Origin: Pseudomonas jessenii
GTDB taxonomy: Bacteria; Pseudomonadota; Gammaproteobacteria; Pseudomonadales; Pseudomonadaceae
NCBI RefSeq assembly: GCF_002236115.1
Contig: NZ_NIWT01000007.1
Coordinates: 310,001-374,000, forward strand
DNA length: 64,000 nt
Direction of reading: 5' to 3'
The notes below the pieces were generated by a model. The model was given only the letters and a program-made list of their open reading frames with translations. It had not been told where the DNA came from and searched no databases. Shown one piece after another: positions 1 through 8,314 of this stretch. How positions within the stretch are numbered: position 1 is the first letter of the stretch; each line of letters begins with the position of its first letter. A program made the translations under genes and the position numbers.

Positions 1-98
1 CCTTGCCCCAAGCTTAGGTCAGGGCGGTCATTGCGCAACAGACTGGGCTAATCTGAAGACTCATGGCAACCAGCCTGATCCCTTGTGAGGACTTGCCC

Positions 99-467
99 AT
101 GAGTACTCAGTTGAATCACACCATCGTCTGGTGCCGGGACAAGCAGGTTTCGGCGAATTTCCTGACTGGCCTCCTTGGCCTGCCTGCCCCCGAGCCCTTC
201 GGCCCCATGCTGATCGTCAAACTGGATAACGGCGTATCACTGGATTTCTACGACAACGAGCCGCCGATTGCGTCTCAGCACTACGCATTCCTGATTGGCG
301 ATGAGGACTTCGATGCGGCCTTCGCACGCCTGCAAGCCAACGGTCAGCCATGGTGGGCCGACCCGGGCAAGCAGCGACTGAGGGAGATCAATGATTACGC
401 GGGAGGACGGCGGGTGTATTTCGATGACCCGGACGGGCATCTGCTGGAAATATTCACCCGCGAATGA
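99..467 (+). CDS. VOC (glyoxalase/bleomycin-resistance) family protein
   Basis: A 122-residue single-module vicinal-oxygen-chelate protein. His7 in the opening strand, a His in the HYAFLIG strand and the Glu of the C-terminal GHLLEIFTR strand sit where this fold usually places metal ligands. The final FDDPDGHLLEI pattern is characteristic of the family. I chose ATG 99 rather than the in-frame ATG at 63 because a GAGG lies 8 bases upstream and the preceding residues do not resemble the fold. VOC members include isomerases, dioxygenases, lyases and antibiotic-binding proteins, and nothing here identifies the substrate. It converges on the TauE/SafE gene. Confidence 0.85.
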   Translation: MSTQLNHTIVWCRDKQVSANFLTGLLGLPAPEPFGPMLIVKLDNGVSLDFYDNEPPIASQHYAFLIGDEDFDAAFARLQANGQPWWADPGKQRLREINDYAGGRRVYFDDPDGHLLEIFTRE

Positions 468-487
468 AGCTGGCGTGGCGGCTTGAT

Positions 488-1273
488 TCAGAACGCCAGT
501 TTGTAGCCGATCAGCAACAGCATGGTCGCCAGGCAAGGGCGCAGCAATTCGTCGGAGATACGCCCGGTCAGGTGGCTGCCCAGGTAAATCCCCGGCAACG
601 AGCCCACCAGCAAGTAACCCAGGACGTGCCAATCCATGTTGCCCATGCTGGCGTGGCCAAGGCCCGCGACCAGGGTCAGCGGCACGGCGTGGGCGATTTC
701 AGTCCCCACCAGGCGGCGGGTCGGCAGCATCGGATAGAGAATGAACAGTGCCACGGTGCCCAGTGCACCGGCACCGATGGACGTCAGCGCGACCATGGCG
801 CCAAGGACCAGCCCGGTGATGACTGTCATCACGTTCAAGCGCAATCCGCTGGGGTTGTAGTTGCCACCCGCACGTTTGTGGGCGAAGTCGAGCAGGCGCT
901 TCTTGAACAGGATCGCCAGAGCCGTGGCGAACAACACGAACCCAAGGGCCTGCTTGATGATCGCGTTCATCGACTCGGGGGCGCTGTGCAGGGTACTGAG
1001 GAACCACAGCGTCATCGCCACCGCGGGCACGCTGCCCAAGGTCAGCCAGCCGGTGATCGCCCAGTCGATGTTGTTGTTCTTGCGGTGAACCAGTACGCCG
1101 CTGGACTTGGTGATGGCGGCGTACAGCAGGTCGGTACCGACCGCCGTCGCCGGGTTGATGCCGAACCCAAGCAGGATCGGGGTCATGAGCGACCCGCCAC
1201 CTACGCCAGTCATGCCGACGATGAAGCCGACAACCAGCCCGGCAACGACCAACCCGATGTTCACTAAATCCAT
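488..1273 (-). CDS. Sulfite exporter TauE/SafE family membrane protein
   Basis: A roughly 261-residue inner-membrane protein with about eight hydrophobic segments. It carries the family's glycine-rich loop GMTGVGGGSLMTP near the N-terminus and a repeat-related loop (TSIGAGALGT) in the second half, as expected for a duplicated four-helix unit. The family is associated with export of sulfur oxyanions or organosulfonates, but most members have no tested substrate. ATG 1273 is preferred over ATG 1285 because GGAAG precedes it by 5 bases. No sulfur-metabolism gene is adjacent, so no substrate is proposed. Confidence 0.85.
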   Translation of the reverse strand: MDLVNIGLVVAGLVVGFIVGMTGVGGGSLMTPILLGFGINPATAVGTDLLYAAITKSSGVLVHRKNNNIDWAITGWLTLGSVPAVAMTLWFLSTLHSAPESMNAIIKQALGFVLFATALAILFKKRLLDFAHKRAGGNYNPSGLRLNVMTVITGLVLGAMVALTSIGAGALGTVALFILYPMLPTRRLVGTEIAHAVPLTLVAGLGHASMGNMDWHVLGYLLVGSLPGIYLGSHLTGRISDELLRPCLATMLLLIGYKLAF

Positions 1274-1381
1274 GAATACTTCCACAAAGATCGCAGGGGA
1301 AATCTGGCCCGCAGCATAGCGATATTTCTTATAACCAGTTATATCGATGCGATCTATCTTTATGCCGGAAGCACCATGTCA

Positions 1382-1476
1382 CCCTGTGGGAGCGAGCTTG
1401 CTCGCGATGGCGGTGTATCAGTTGGCATCATGGCGACTGACACTCAGTCATCGCGAGCAAGCTCGCTCCCACAGGG
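1382..1476. repeat. REPIN (paired inverted REP, GTGGG type)
   Basis: Two copies of the 26-bp REP core (CCCTGTGGGAGCGAGC plus TTGCTCGCGAT) face each other across about 45 bp, forming a long imperfect hairpin between two genes on the minus strand. Confidence 0.95.
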
Positions 1477-1489
1477 TTGCGTGCCAGAT

Positions 1490-2239
1490 TCACTGCACCG
1501 GCAGGAAATTCAGGAACAGCAGGCTCTGGGCATAGTTCACGCCGATGCGCCGGTAGCGTTCATCGAGCATCCGGGTCAGCAGGTCCAGCCGGGCGACGAT
1601 CTTGCCGAACTCGACGGCAAAGCTCAGGTTGCTGCCCTCCTCCGAGATTTCGTTGGAGAACAGCAAGGGCTGGCCCTCTTTGTTCTGTCGCTGGCTGAGG
1701 ATCCAGGTGGCGATTTCGATATTGCGTGCGGCATTGCTGACAAATACCGGGTTGATCGTATCGGTCATGTAGAACTCGAGGCGATTGCCATGGGCGGTCA
1801 CCAGCATGCTGCCGATGGCATAGATGAACGCCCCGACCCGGTCGCCCAGAAACTCCGGACTCATGGCAAAACGCAGGGCCGCGAGGTCCTTTTTGCCGCC
1901 CAGGGTCGGCAATGGTTGCTGCAGCTCAATGGCCATGCGCACTTGCTTGCCGGCGGTGCGGGCATCGAGGAAACCGGATTTTTTCAGCTCGTCGGGGTTA
2001 CGCAGATAGAGCTTGCTCATCAGCAGGTAAAGGCTGTTGAGGTTGTCGCGCATGGTCAGGGTGGCCATGCGGTCGACGCTGGTCTGCAGGAACTCCTGGG
2101 GTTTGCCTTCGCGCATCTGGTTGATGATGTCGCCGCCCTGCTGCTGGCTGCAACCGGTGACGTAGAGCATCGACAGACCTGCAAGCAGCAGGCAATGACG
2201 GCGGATTTTAGTGGTGATCGTGGGTGAAACTCGAGCCAT
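1490..2239 (-). CDS. Predicted outer- or inner-membrane lipoprotein, unknown function
   Basis: A 249-residue protein with a basic N-terminus, a hydrophobic stretch and a lipobox ending VTGC (Cys near residue 29), so it should be lipidated and held at a membrane. The mature part is rich in helix and has no catalytic motif I recognise. The open frame extends upstream to 2365, but the extra residues are proline-rich and unlike a signal, so ATG 2239 is preferred even though no strong ribosome binding site precedes it. Neighbours give no functional hint, and I do not recognise a named family. Confidence 0.75.
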   Translation of the reverse strand: MARVSPTITTKIRRHCLLLAGLSMLYVTGCSQQQGGDIINQMREGKPQEFLQTSVDRMATLTMRDNLNSLYLLMSKLYLRNPDELKKSGFLDARTAGKQVRMAIELQQPLPTLGGKKDLAALRFAMSPEFLGDRVGAFIYAIGSMLVTAHGNRLEFYMTDTINPVFVSNAARNIEIATWILSQRQNKEGQPLLFSNEISEEGSNLSFAVEFGKIVARLDLLTRMLDERYRRIGVNYAQSLLFLNFLPVQ

Positions 2240-2446
2240 GGGTTCTTGGACTTGGGCATGGGCCGGCGGTGGGGATCGCCGCAGGCTGCCATGGATAGAG
2301 CCGGACATTTCGAAAAAGTGCAGTATCGGCACAGAGCAATCGATCACCGGCAAGGTGCAGCTCAAGAGTTCGCAGCCTGCGGCGGAGCCGATGGACTATT
2401 CTGGTGCCCACTGAAATAACCATCGGCATTCATAAAGGAGGCTTGC

Positions 2447-3268
2447 ATGCGCACGCTTGAACTGGCTGGCACCAGGGTCCCGGTCATCGGCCAGGGGACC
2501 TGGCAGATGGGCGAAGACCGTTCACGGCACACGGAAGAAGTCGCGGCACTGCGCCTGGGTATCGAGCTGGGCATGACCCTGATCGACACTGCGGAAATGT
2601 ACGCCGAAGGCGGTGCCGAGGAAGTGGTGCGCGATGCCATTGCCGGCCAGCGCGACAACGTCTTTCTGGTCAGCAAGGTGTACCCGCACAACGCCAGTCG
2701 CCAGGGCATTCCCCAGGCTTGCGAGCGAAGCCTGCGCAGGCTTGGCACCGATTACATCGACCTGTATCTGCTGCATTGGCGCGGTCAGTATCCCCTGGAA
2801 GAAACCGTCGACGCCTTCGAGCGCTTGCGCGAAGCCGGCAAGATTGGCCGTTGGGGCGTGTCCAACTTCGACCTCGACGACCTGCTGGAACTGGACGCCC
2901 CGGCCTGTGCCACCAATCAGGTGCTCTACAACATGGAGCAACGGGGCATAGAATTTGATTTGCTGCCCTGGAGCCAACAACGGCGGTCGCCGGTCATGGC
3001 TTACTGCCCGATTGGCCAAGGCGGTAAAATGCTTTTGGAGGTCGCGCTCAAGCAGGTGGCTGCCCGTCACGGCGTCGCACCGGCTCAGGTGGCACTGGCC
3101 TGGATACTGCGTCAGGAAGGAGTGATCGCCATCCCCAAGGCGGTCCGACTCGAACATGTACGCCTCAACGCCCAGGCCGCCACGTTGCAGCTTGAGCCCG
3201 GGGATCTGGAGGCGCTGGACCAAGCGTTTCACGCGCCACAACGCAAACAGCGGCTGGCCATGGTCTGA
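2447..3268 (+). CDS. Aldo/keto reductase
   Basis: A 273-residue NAD(P)H-dependent oxidoreductase of the AKR (beta/alpha)8 barrel type. The catalytic tetrad is visible as Asp47, Tyr52 (in DTAEMY), Lys77 (in LVSKVYP) and His110 (in YLLHW). GVSNF and the C-terminal IPKA nucleotide-binding segment are also present. It resembles the bacterial YeaE/DkgA branch, which reduces aldehydes such as methylglyoxal; that substrate is an inference from family. A strong AAAGGAGG lies 6 bases before ATG 2447. DUF1810 follows 29 bases downstream on the same strand, so the two may be cotranscribed. Confidence 0.92.
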   Translation: MRTLELAGTRVPVIGQGTWQMGEDRSRHTEEVAALRLGIELGMTLIDTAEMYAEGGAEEVVRDAIAGQRDNVFLVSKVYPHNASRQGIPQACERSLRRLGTDYIDLYLLHWRGQYPLEETVDAFERLREAGKIGRWGVSNFDLDDLLELDAPACATNQVLYNMEQRGIEFDLLPWSQQRRSPVMAYCPIGQGGKMLLEVALKQVAARHGVAPAQVALAWILRQEGVIAIPKAVRLEHVRLNAQAATLQLEPGDLEALDQAFHAPQRKQRLAMV

Positions 3269-3297
3269 ACCACCGCAGCCTGTCAGAGAGCTTCGCC

Positions 3298-3768
3298 ATG
3301 AGAAGCACCGACCACCTGGACCCGTTCAATCTGCAACGTTTTCTCCAGGCTCAGGACCCGGTATTCGACCGGGTTCAAAACGAGCTGAACAACGGACACA
3401 AGCGTAGTCACTGGATGTGGTTCATTTTTCCGCAGTTTGCCGGACTCGGCGACAGCGAGATGTCGCGCCGCTTTGCCATCCGCTCGCGGGAGGAAGCCCT
3501 GGCCTACCTTGATCATCCGTTGCTGGGCGCCCGGCTGCGTACCTGCACCCAGGAAGTGCTGAACATCCGGGAGCGCTCGGTAGCGGGGATTTTCGGTCAT
3601 CCCGACGACCTGAAGTTTCATTCCTCGATGACCCTGTTTGCCCAGGTCGCCGATGCCGACAACCTTTTCCAGCAAGCCTTGAACCAGTACTTCCACGGCA
3701 TCCTGGATGATTGGACCCTGTCGCTGATGGACTCAAAACAGGCCCAGTTGCCCCCCAATCAGGGTTGA
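3298..3768 (+). CDS. DUF1810 family protein
   Basis: A 156-residue protein matching DUF1810: DPFNLQRFLQAQ near the start, SHWMWFIFPQ around residues 37-46, then the GLG and AYLDHPLLG motifs. It is soluble, with no signal peptide, and no biochemical activity is known to me for the family. It follows the aldo/keto reductase by 29 bases. Its last 36 bases overlap tail to tail with the end of polB on the other strand, so the two proteins' C-termini are encoded by the same DNA. Confidence 0.85.
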   Translation: MRSTDHLDPFNLQRFLQAQDPVFDRVQNELNNGHKRSHWMWFIFPQFAGLGDSEMSRRFAIRSREEALAYLDHPLLGARLRTCTQEVLNIRERSVAGIFGHPDDLKFHSSMTLFAQVADADNLFQQALNQYFHGILDDWTLSLMDSKQAQLPPNQG

Positions 3769-6096
3769 GAAGTCGTCGTCGACAAACGGCAGTATCGCGT
3801 CCGCCACCGGTTGCAGCTGCCGGGTGATGTAGTGGTCGTAATCGATGGGCGCGCTGCGCACTTCCAGCGGTTCGGGGCCGGCGACGGTGATCACGTAGCT
3901 GATCCAGCCGCCGTTCTGATACTGCCGCGGGCGTCCCTGCCGGTCGTTGTACTCGTCGGCCAGGCGCGCCGCGCGCACATGGGGCGGTACGTTGCGCTGA
4001 TAGTCATCAAGGCTGCGGCGCAGGCGTTTGCGGTAGATCAGCCGGTCATCGAATTCACCGGCCAGGGTCTTGCGCACGTAGTCACGCACATAATCCTGGT
4101 AGGGCTTGCGCAGGAAGATCCGCGAATACAGTTCCTGCTGGAACTGCCGGGCCAGCAGCGACCAGTCGGTGCGCACGGTTTCCAGGCCTTTGTAGACCAT
4201 TTCGTCGCTGCCGTCCTCCCGGGTGACCAGCCCGGCATAGCGCTTTTTACTGCCTTCCTCGGCGCCGCGAATGGTCGGCATCAAAAAGCGCTTGTAGTGG
4301 GTTTCGAACTGCAATTCGAGAACGCTTTGCAGGCCGTATTCCTGCTGCACGTGCTCGCGCCACCACTGATTGACGTGCGCCACAAGCGCGTGGCCGATCT
4401 GCGCCGCCTCCTGCTGGCCATGGGCGCGACGCAGCCAGACGAACGTCGAGTCGGTGTCGCCGTAAATCACCGCATGCCCCTGGGCTTCGATCAACTGGCG
4501 GGTGCGCAGCATGATCTCGTGCCCGCGCAAGGTGATGGACGACGCCAGGCGCGTGTCGAAGAAACGACAACCGCTGGAGCCGAGCACACCGTAGAACGCG
4601 TTCATGATGATTTTCAGCGCCTGGGACAGCGGCGCGTTGTGTTCGCGCTTGGCGGTTTCCCGGCCTTCGGCCACCCGGGCGACGATGGACGGCAGGCAAT
4701 GCCGGGTGCGGGAAAAGCGCGCGCCACGAAATCCCGGCACCGACTCGCTGTCGTCCGGGTGCTTGAGCCCTTCAATCAGTCCCACGGGGTCAATCAGGAA
4801 GGTACGGATGATCGACGGGTAGAGGCTTTTGTAGTCGAGCACCAGCACCGACTCGTACAGTCCCGGCTGCGAATCCATGACAAAACCGCCGGGGCTGGCT
4901 TCGGGTGGCTTGCCACCGAGGTTCGGCGCCACGAAACCCTGACGGTGCATCAGCGGCATGTACAGGTGCGTGAACGCCGCCACCGAACCGCCCATGCGAT
5001 CGGCCGGCAAACCGGTGACGCTGGCTCGCTCCAGCAGGAAGGTGAGCAACTCGGTCCTGGCAAAAATCCGCGTGACCAGTTCGCAGTCCTTGAGGTTGTA
5101 TTTGGCCAGCGCCGGTTTGTCCTCGGCGAACATGCGATTGATTTCGTCCATGCGCTGGTACGGGTTGTCGATGGACTTGCCTTCGCCGAGCAAGGTTTGC
5201 GCGACGTTTTCCAGGCTGAACGAAGGGAAACTCCAGGTCGCCGAACGCAGGGCCTCGATACCGTCGATGATCAGGCGGCCAGCCGCAGATGCGAAGTAGT
5301 GATTACCGCTGCCGTGTTCGCGCCACTGCATTTCCTCGCCGCCACGCCCCAGTTTCAACGGCACCGCCAGGCGCCGGGCGTGTTCGTGAAGCACCCGTAA
5401 GTCGAACTGCACGACGTTCCAGCCGATGATCGCGTCGGGGTCGAACCGGGCAAACCAGTCGTTGAGCTTTTTCAGCAACAGGGTGCGCGACTCGCAGTAT
5501 TCGAGCTGGAAATCCACCTGGCTGGCATCGCCATTGGGCGGACCGAGCATGTACACCTGGCGCTCGCCGCAGCCTTCCAGGGCGATGGAGTACAACTCGC
5601 CCTGGGCCGTGGTCTCGATGTCCAGGGACACCAGTTTCAGGCTCGGCCGGTAATCGGGGTCGGGTTTCATCTGCGCATCGAGCAGCAGGCCCTCGACATC
5701 CGGTGTGCCACTGAAGCGCACCGGCGCGGTGATGAAGCGCTCCATCATGTAGCGTTCCGGCGGGCGCACGTCGGCTTCGAACACCTCGACACCGGCCCGG
5801 CGCAGCGCGGTTTCCAGGCGCATCAACTGGCCATGTTGCTGGCAATAGAGACCGAGGACCGGGCGATGTTCGAAATCCTGCAGAGCCAGGGGCTTGAGCT
5901 CGACGTTTTTCTCGTCATGCAAAACACTTTCGGCGGGCTGACGCTGCGCAGCCGGGATGAACGCCACCGACGGTTGATGAGGCAGGCGGATACGCCGGGG
6001 ACCGCTGTCGGTCGCCAGCCAGAATTCGACTTCCGTACCGGCCGGGGTGTCGCGCCAATGCCGGGTCAGGACGAAGCCCTGCTGTAGATCCACCAC
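3733..6096 (-). CDS. polB: DNA polymerase II (family B)
   Basis: A 787-residue family-B DNA polymerase, close to the 783 residues of E. coli Pol II. The 3'-5' exonuclease ExoI motif is SLDIETTAQGE. Polymerase motif A is the DYKSLYPSI block, motif C is YGDTDS, and a KKRYAG segment matches the KxY motif. Pol II takes part in replication restart and translesion or repair synthesis in the cytoplasm. The start is GTG 6096, with GAGG 6 bases upstream, and the N-terminus (GFVLTRHWRDTP) aligns with E. coli Pol II. E. coli polB is LexA-controlled, but I could not find a CTGT-N8-ACAG site in the upstream bases. Confidence 0.97.
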   Translation of the reverse strand: MVDLQQGFVLTRHWRDTPAGTEVEFWLATDSGPRRIRLPHQPSVAFIPAAQRQPAESVLHDEKNVELKPLALQDFEHRPVLGLYCQQHGQLMRLETALRRAGVEVFEADVRPPERYMMERFITAPVRFSGTPDVEGLLLDAQMKPDPDYRPSLKLVSLDIETTAQGELYSIALEGCGERQVYMLGPPNGDASQVDFQLEYCESRTLLLKKLNDWFARFDPDAIIGWNVVQFDLRVLHEHARRLAVPLKLGRGGEEMQWREHGSGNHYFASAAGRLIIDGIEALRSATWSFPSFSLENVAQTLLGEGKSIDNPYQRMDEINRMFAEDKPALAKYNLKDCELVTRIFARTELLTFLLERASVTGLPADRMGGSVAAFTHLYMPLMHRQGFVAPNLGGKPPEASPGGFVMDSQPGLYESVLVLDYKSLYPSIIRTFLIDPVGLIEGLKHPDDSESVPGFRGARFSRTRHCLPSIVARVAEGRETAKREHNAPLSQALKIIMNAFYGVLGSSGCRFFDTRLASSITLRGHEIMLRTRQLIEAQGHAVIYGDTDSTFVWLRRAHGQQEAAQIGHALVAHVNQWWREHVQQEYGLQSVLELQFETHYKRFLMPTIRGAEEGSKKRYAGLVTREDGSDEMVYKGLETVRTDWSLLARQFQQELYSRIFLRKPYQDYVRDYVRKTLAGEFDDRLIYRKRLRRSLDDYQRNVPPHVRAARLADEYNDRQGRPRQYQNGGWISYVITVAGPEPLEVRSAPIDYDHYITRQLQPVADAILPFVDDDFSTLIGGQLGLF

Positions 6097-6337
6097 TGCA
6101 AACCTCGAAACTGATTCAGAGGGTGATTCTACCCGTCATCAGTCGTGATAGCGCGTTTGCCGCAGGCCTGTCAGGCAGACACCGATCCCACAGGTGGTTC
6201 GTTGGCCGGAATGTGGGGTTTACCAAAGAAAAACCGCCAAATGACGTTTTTTGCGTGTTATCTGCCGCTTTCGCCCTTGCCCTGAACGCTTGCGTCTACG
6301 ATTCTTCAAGAACAACGACAACACCCGAGTAACCACC

Positions 6338-6778
6338 ATGAAAACCGTCGCCCAACTGCTCAAGCTCAAAGATCAGAAGAATCAGGAAGTGCACCAGATC
6401 AAACCCGACCACATGGTGCTCGAAGCGCTGATGAAGATGGCCGAGAAAAACGTCGGCGCCTTGCTCGTGGTGGAAAATGATGAAGTGCTGGGCATCATCA
6501 GCGAACGGGATTACGCGCGCAAACTGGTGTTGCACGGCCGCTCTTCGGTGGGCACGCCGGTGCGCGACATCATGGTGTCACCGGTGATTACCGTCGACAC
6601 CCATCAAACCGTGGATACCTGCCTGGGCATCATGTCCGATAGACGCCTGCGTCACTTGCCGGTGGTCGAAGGCGGCAAATTGATCGGCCTGCTGTCGATC
6701 GGTGACCTGGTCAAGGAAGCCATTGCCGAACAGGCTGAACTGATTCGCCAGCTGGAACAGTACATTCGCGGGGAATAA
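6338..6778 (+). CDS. CBS-domain pair protein
   Basis: A 146-residue cytoplasmic protein consisting of two tandem CBS domains (about residues 10-75 and 78-140) and a short C-terminal helix. The GIISERDYARK and HLPVVEGGKLIGLLSIGDLVK segments are typical. CBS pairs bind adenine nucleotides and act as energy or redox sensors. With no attached effector domain, the partner is unknown. The start is the ATG at 6338; the longer open frame upstream overlaps a non-coding leader. It stands alone between polB (divergent) and a REPIN. Confidence 0.88.
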   Translation: MKTVAQLLKLKDQKNQEVHQIKPDHMVLEALMKMAEKNVGALLVVENDEVLGIISERDYARKLVLHGRSSVGTPVRDIMVSPVITVDTHQTVDTCLGIMSDRRLRHLPVVEGGKLIGLLSIGDLVKEAIAEQAELIRQLEQYIRGE

Positions 6779-6804
6779 AGCCGGACTCAACATTCACCCG
6801 AAAA

Positions 6805-6898
6805 CCTGTGGGAGCGAGCTTGCTCGCGATGGGGTCCTGTCAGCCGACATTGATGTCGAATGTCAGGCCGTCATCGCGAGCAAGCTCGCTCCCACAGG
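6805..6898. repeat. REPIN (GTGGG type)
   Basis: Inward-facing REP pair with a spacer containing a TTGATGTCGAATGTCA-like segment, located between the convergent ends of the CBS and GST genes. Confidence 0.95.
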
Positions 6899-6911
6899 GT
6901 ATGTGGTGTTT

Positions 6912-7535
6912 TCAAGCCGGCCAATGCCGGGCGAACACCGGTGCCAGTGCCGGGTGGCGGTCGATGCGTTCCAGCCAGGCGAAAAAACCCGGCCGGGCGT
7001 TGCGCAAATGTTCCCGGCTACCCGCCCATCGCGAGATCACCGCCGCCAGCACATCCAGGCCCCCTGGTTTTTCGCTGCCCAGGTACAACTCACCCGAAAA
7101 CTGATCGGCAAACACCTCCCAACTCCAGTGCAGGCGCCGGCGGGCGCCCTCCATGAGGTTCTGCCTGGACAACTCATCCGCCTCGGCCAGCCAGCGTTCG
7201 GGGTAATCGATGATGCCGATGGCCGCATAGCAATTGCTGACGATGTACGCCATGCCGCGAATGGCCTGGTCCCGCTCGGCCGGATCCTGCGGCAACAATC
7301 CCGATGCGGGAAAGGTGAGCCCGAGGTGGATCAGGATCGCCGCGCTCTCGGTCAGGACAGCGCCATCGGGTAGCTGCAAGGTCGGAATCTGTTTGAGCGG
7401 GTTGAGCTTCTCCAGCGCCTGGGCCGCCTCCGCGGACGTCTCGACATCGATGAAGCGATAAGGAACATCACAGAGCTCAAGGGCGGCTTCGATGGCCGCC
7501 GCCCCGGAGTTCTGATGGCCGTAGAGCTGGTACAT
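6912..7535 (-). CDS. Glutathione S-transferase family protein
   Basis: A 207-residue two-domain GST: an N-terminal thioredoxin-like fold (about 1-78) with Ser10 near the usual catalytic position, a cis-proline loop KQIPTL and the ES pair (LTESAAIL) that contacts the glutathione gamma-glutamyl group. An all-helical C-terminal domain follows. It is cytosolic and probably conjugates or reduces an electrophile with glutathione; the substrate is unknown. ATG 7535 is followed directly by the beta1 strand (YQLYGHQNS), so the start is firm. It has no operon partner. Confidence 0.88.
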   Translation of the reverse strand: MYQLYGHQNSGAAAIEAALELCDVPYRFIDVETSAEAAQALEKLNPLKQIPTLQLPDGAVLTESAAILIHLGLTFPASGLLPQDPAERDQAIRGMAYIVSNCYAAIGIIDYPERWLAEADELSRQNLMEGARRRLHWSWEVFADQFSGELYLGSEKPGGLDVLAAVISRWAGSREHLRNARPGFFAWLERIDRHPALAPVFARHWPA

Positions 7536-7796
7536 AAACGTCTCCTTGCATACCGTAACCTCTGCAGTGCCGCATCAAGCGTCGCGGCTGAGGATCGCGC
7601 CAGCTAACCAGTGTAGAAGCCACCACCCGCCACACCACGACCATCCGACGATCGCACCATCACGTTCACTTGGGGTTTGGCGTCGGTCCTATCATTGCCG
7701 TCGATGTTCACCATCACCTCAATGAAGTTCTCTTAAAAAATCTCCGGCGTAACATCTGCTCCATACCAACCCATAAGCACCCCGGAGCACACCATC

Positions 7797-8237
7797 ATGA
7801 AACGCCAAACCCTCCTCAGCATCGCTTTCTCGGTTTTCGCAGTTAACGCTTTCGCCGCAAACTCTGTTCAACCTGTAGTCGCTGAAGGCGGCTCGGATCG
7901 TCTGATTGAAAGCCGTGTGGCCGAGGGTGGTTCGGATCGCCTGATCGAAAACCGCGTCGCCGAAGGCGGTTCCGACAAGCTCCTGCAAAACCGTGTCGCT
8001 GAAGGTGGCTCCGACAAGTTGATGCAAAACCGTGTCGCCGAAGGCGGTTCCGACAAACTGCTGCAACACCGCGTCGCTGAAGGCGGTTCCGACAAACTGC
8101 TGCAAAACCGCGTCGCCGAAGGTGGCTCCGACAAGCTCCTGCAAAACCGCGTCGCTGAAGGTGGCTCCGACAAGCTCCTGCAAAACCGCGTCGCCGAAGG
8201 TGGTTCGGATCGTTTGATCGAAAGCCGCGCTGTCTGA
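7797..8237 (+). CDS. Secreted tandem-repeat protein (nine 13-residue VAEGGSD repeats)
   Basis: A 146-residue precursor. Residues 1-20 form a signal peptide ending AFA, and residues 28-144 are nine consecutive copies of a 13-residue unit VAEGGSDKLLQNR. The outer copies read DRLIESR or DRLIENR and the inner ones DKLLQNR. At DNA level the unit is 39 bp, and the inner copies are nearly identical, which points to recent expansion by slippage or recombination. There is no cysteine and no catalytic motif. The protein should be exported and strongly charged, with an alternating Gly-rich turn and short amphipathic segment. GGAG precedes the ATG, and a clear intrinsic terminator follows, so it is a one-gene unit. 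Function unknown; a structural, adhesive or surface-interaction role is only a guess. Confidence 0.85.
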   Translation: MKRQTLLSIAFSVFAVNAFAANSVQPVVAEGGSDRLIESRVAEGGSDRLIENRVAEGGSDKLLQNRVAEGGSDKLMQNRVAEGGSDKLLQHRVAEGGSDKLLQNRVAEGGSDKLLQNRVAEGGSDKLLQNRVAEGGSDRLIESRAV

Positions 8238-8265
8238 ATGCAGTGCCTGACCGCAGGACTCAATG

Positions 8266-8294
8266 AAAACCCGGCCTCACCCGCCGGGTTTTTT
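8266..8294 (+). terminator. Rho-independent terminator of the repeat-protein gene
   Basis: Perfect 8-bp stem AACCCGGC / GCCGGGTT (8268-8275 and 8283-8290), a 7-base loop and a run of T. It lies 30 bases after the stop codon. Confidence 0.93.
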
Positions 8295-8314
8295 ATGCTT
8301 TTTTTGCGCCGCGA

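Noticed and set aside
3811..5400. Long plus-strand open frame of 529 codons inside polB
   Set aside because: It is antisense to a clear DNA polymerase II gene and has the low-complexity Arg/Gly/His-rich composition of GC-rich shadow frames.
6097..6200. Possible LexA box upstream of polB, as in E. coli
   Set aside because: The nearest candidate, CTGTCAGGCAGACACC, fails the CTGT-N8-ACAG pattern in its right half.
7860..8230. 39-bp repeats considered as a CRISPR array
   Set aside because: The units are contiguous without spacers and lie in frame within a signal-peptide protein.
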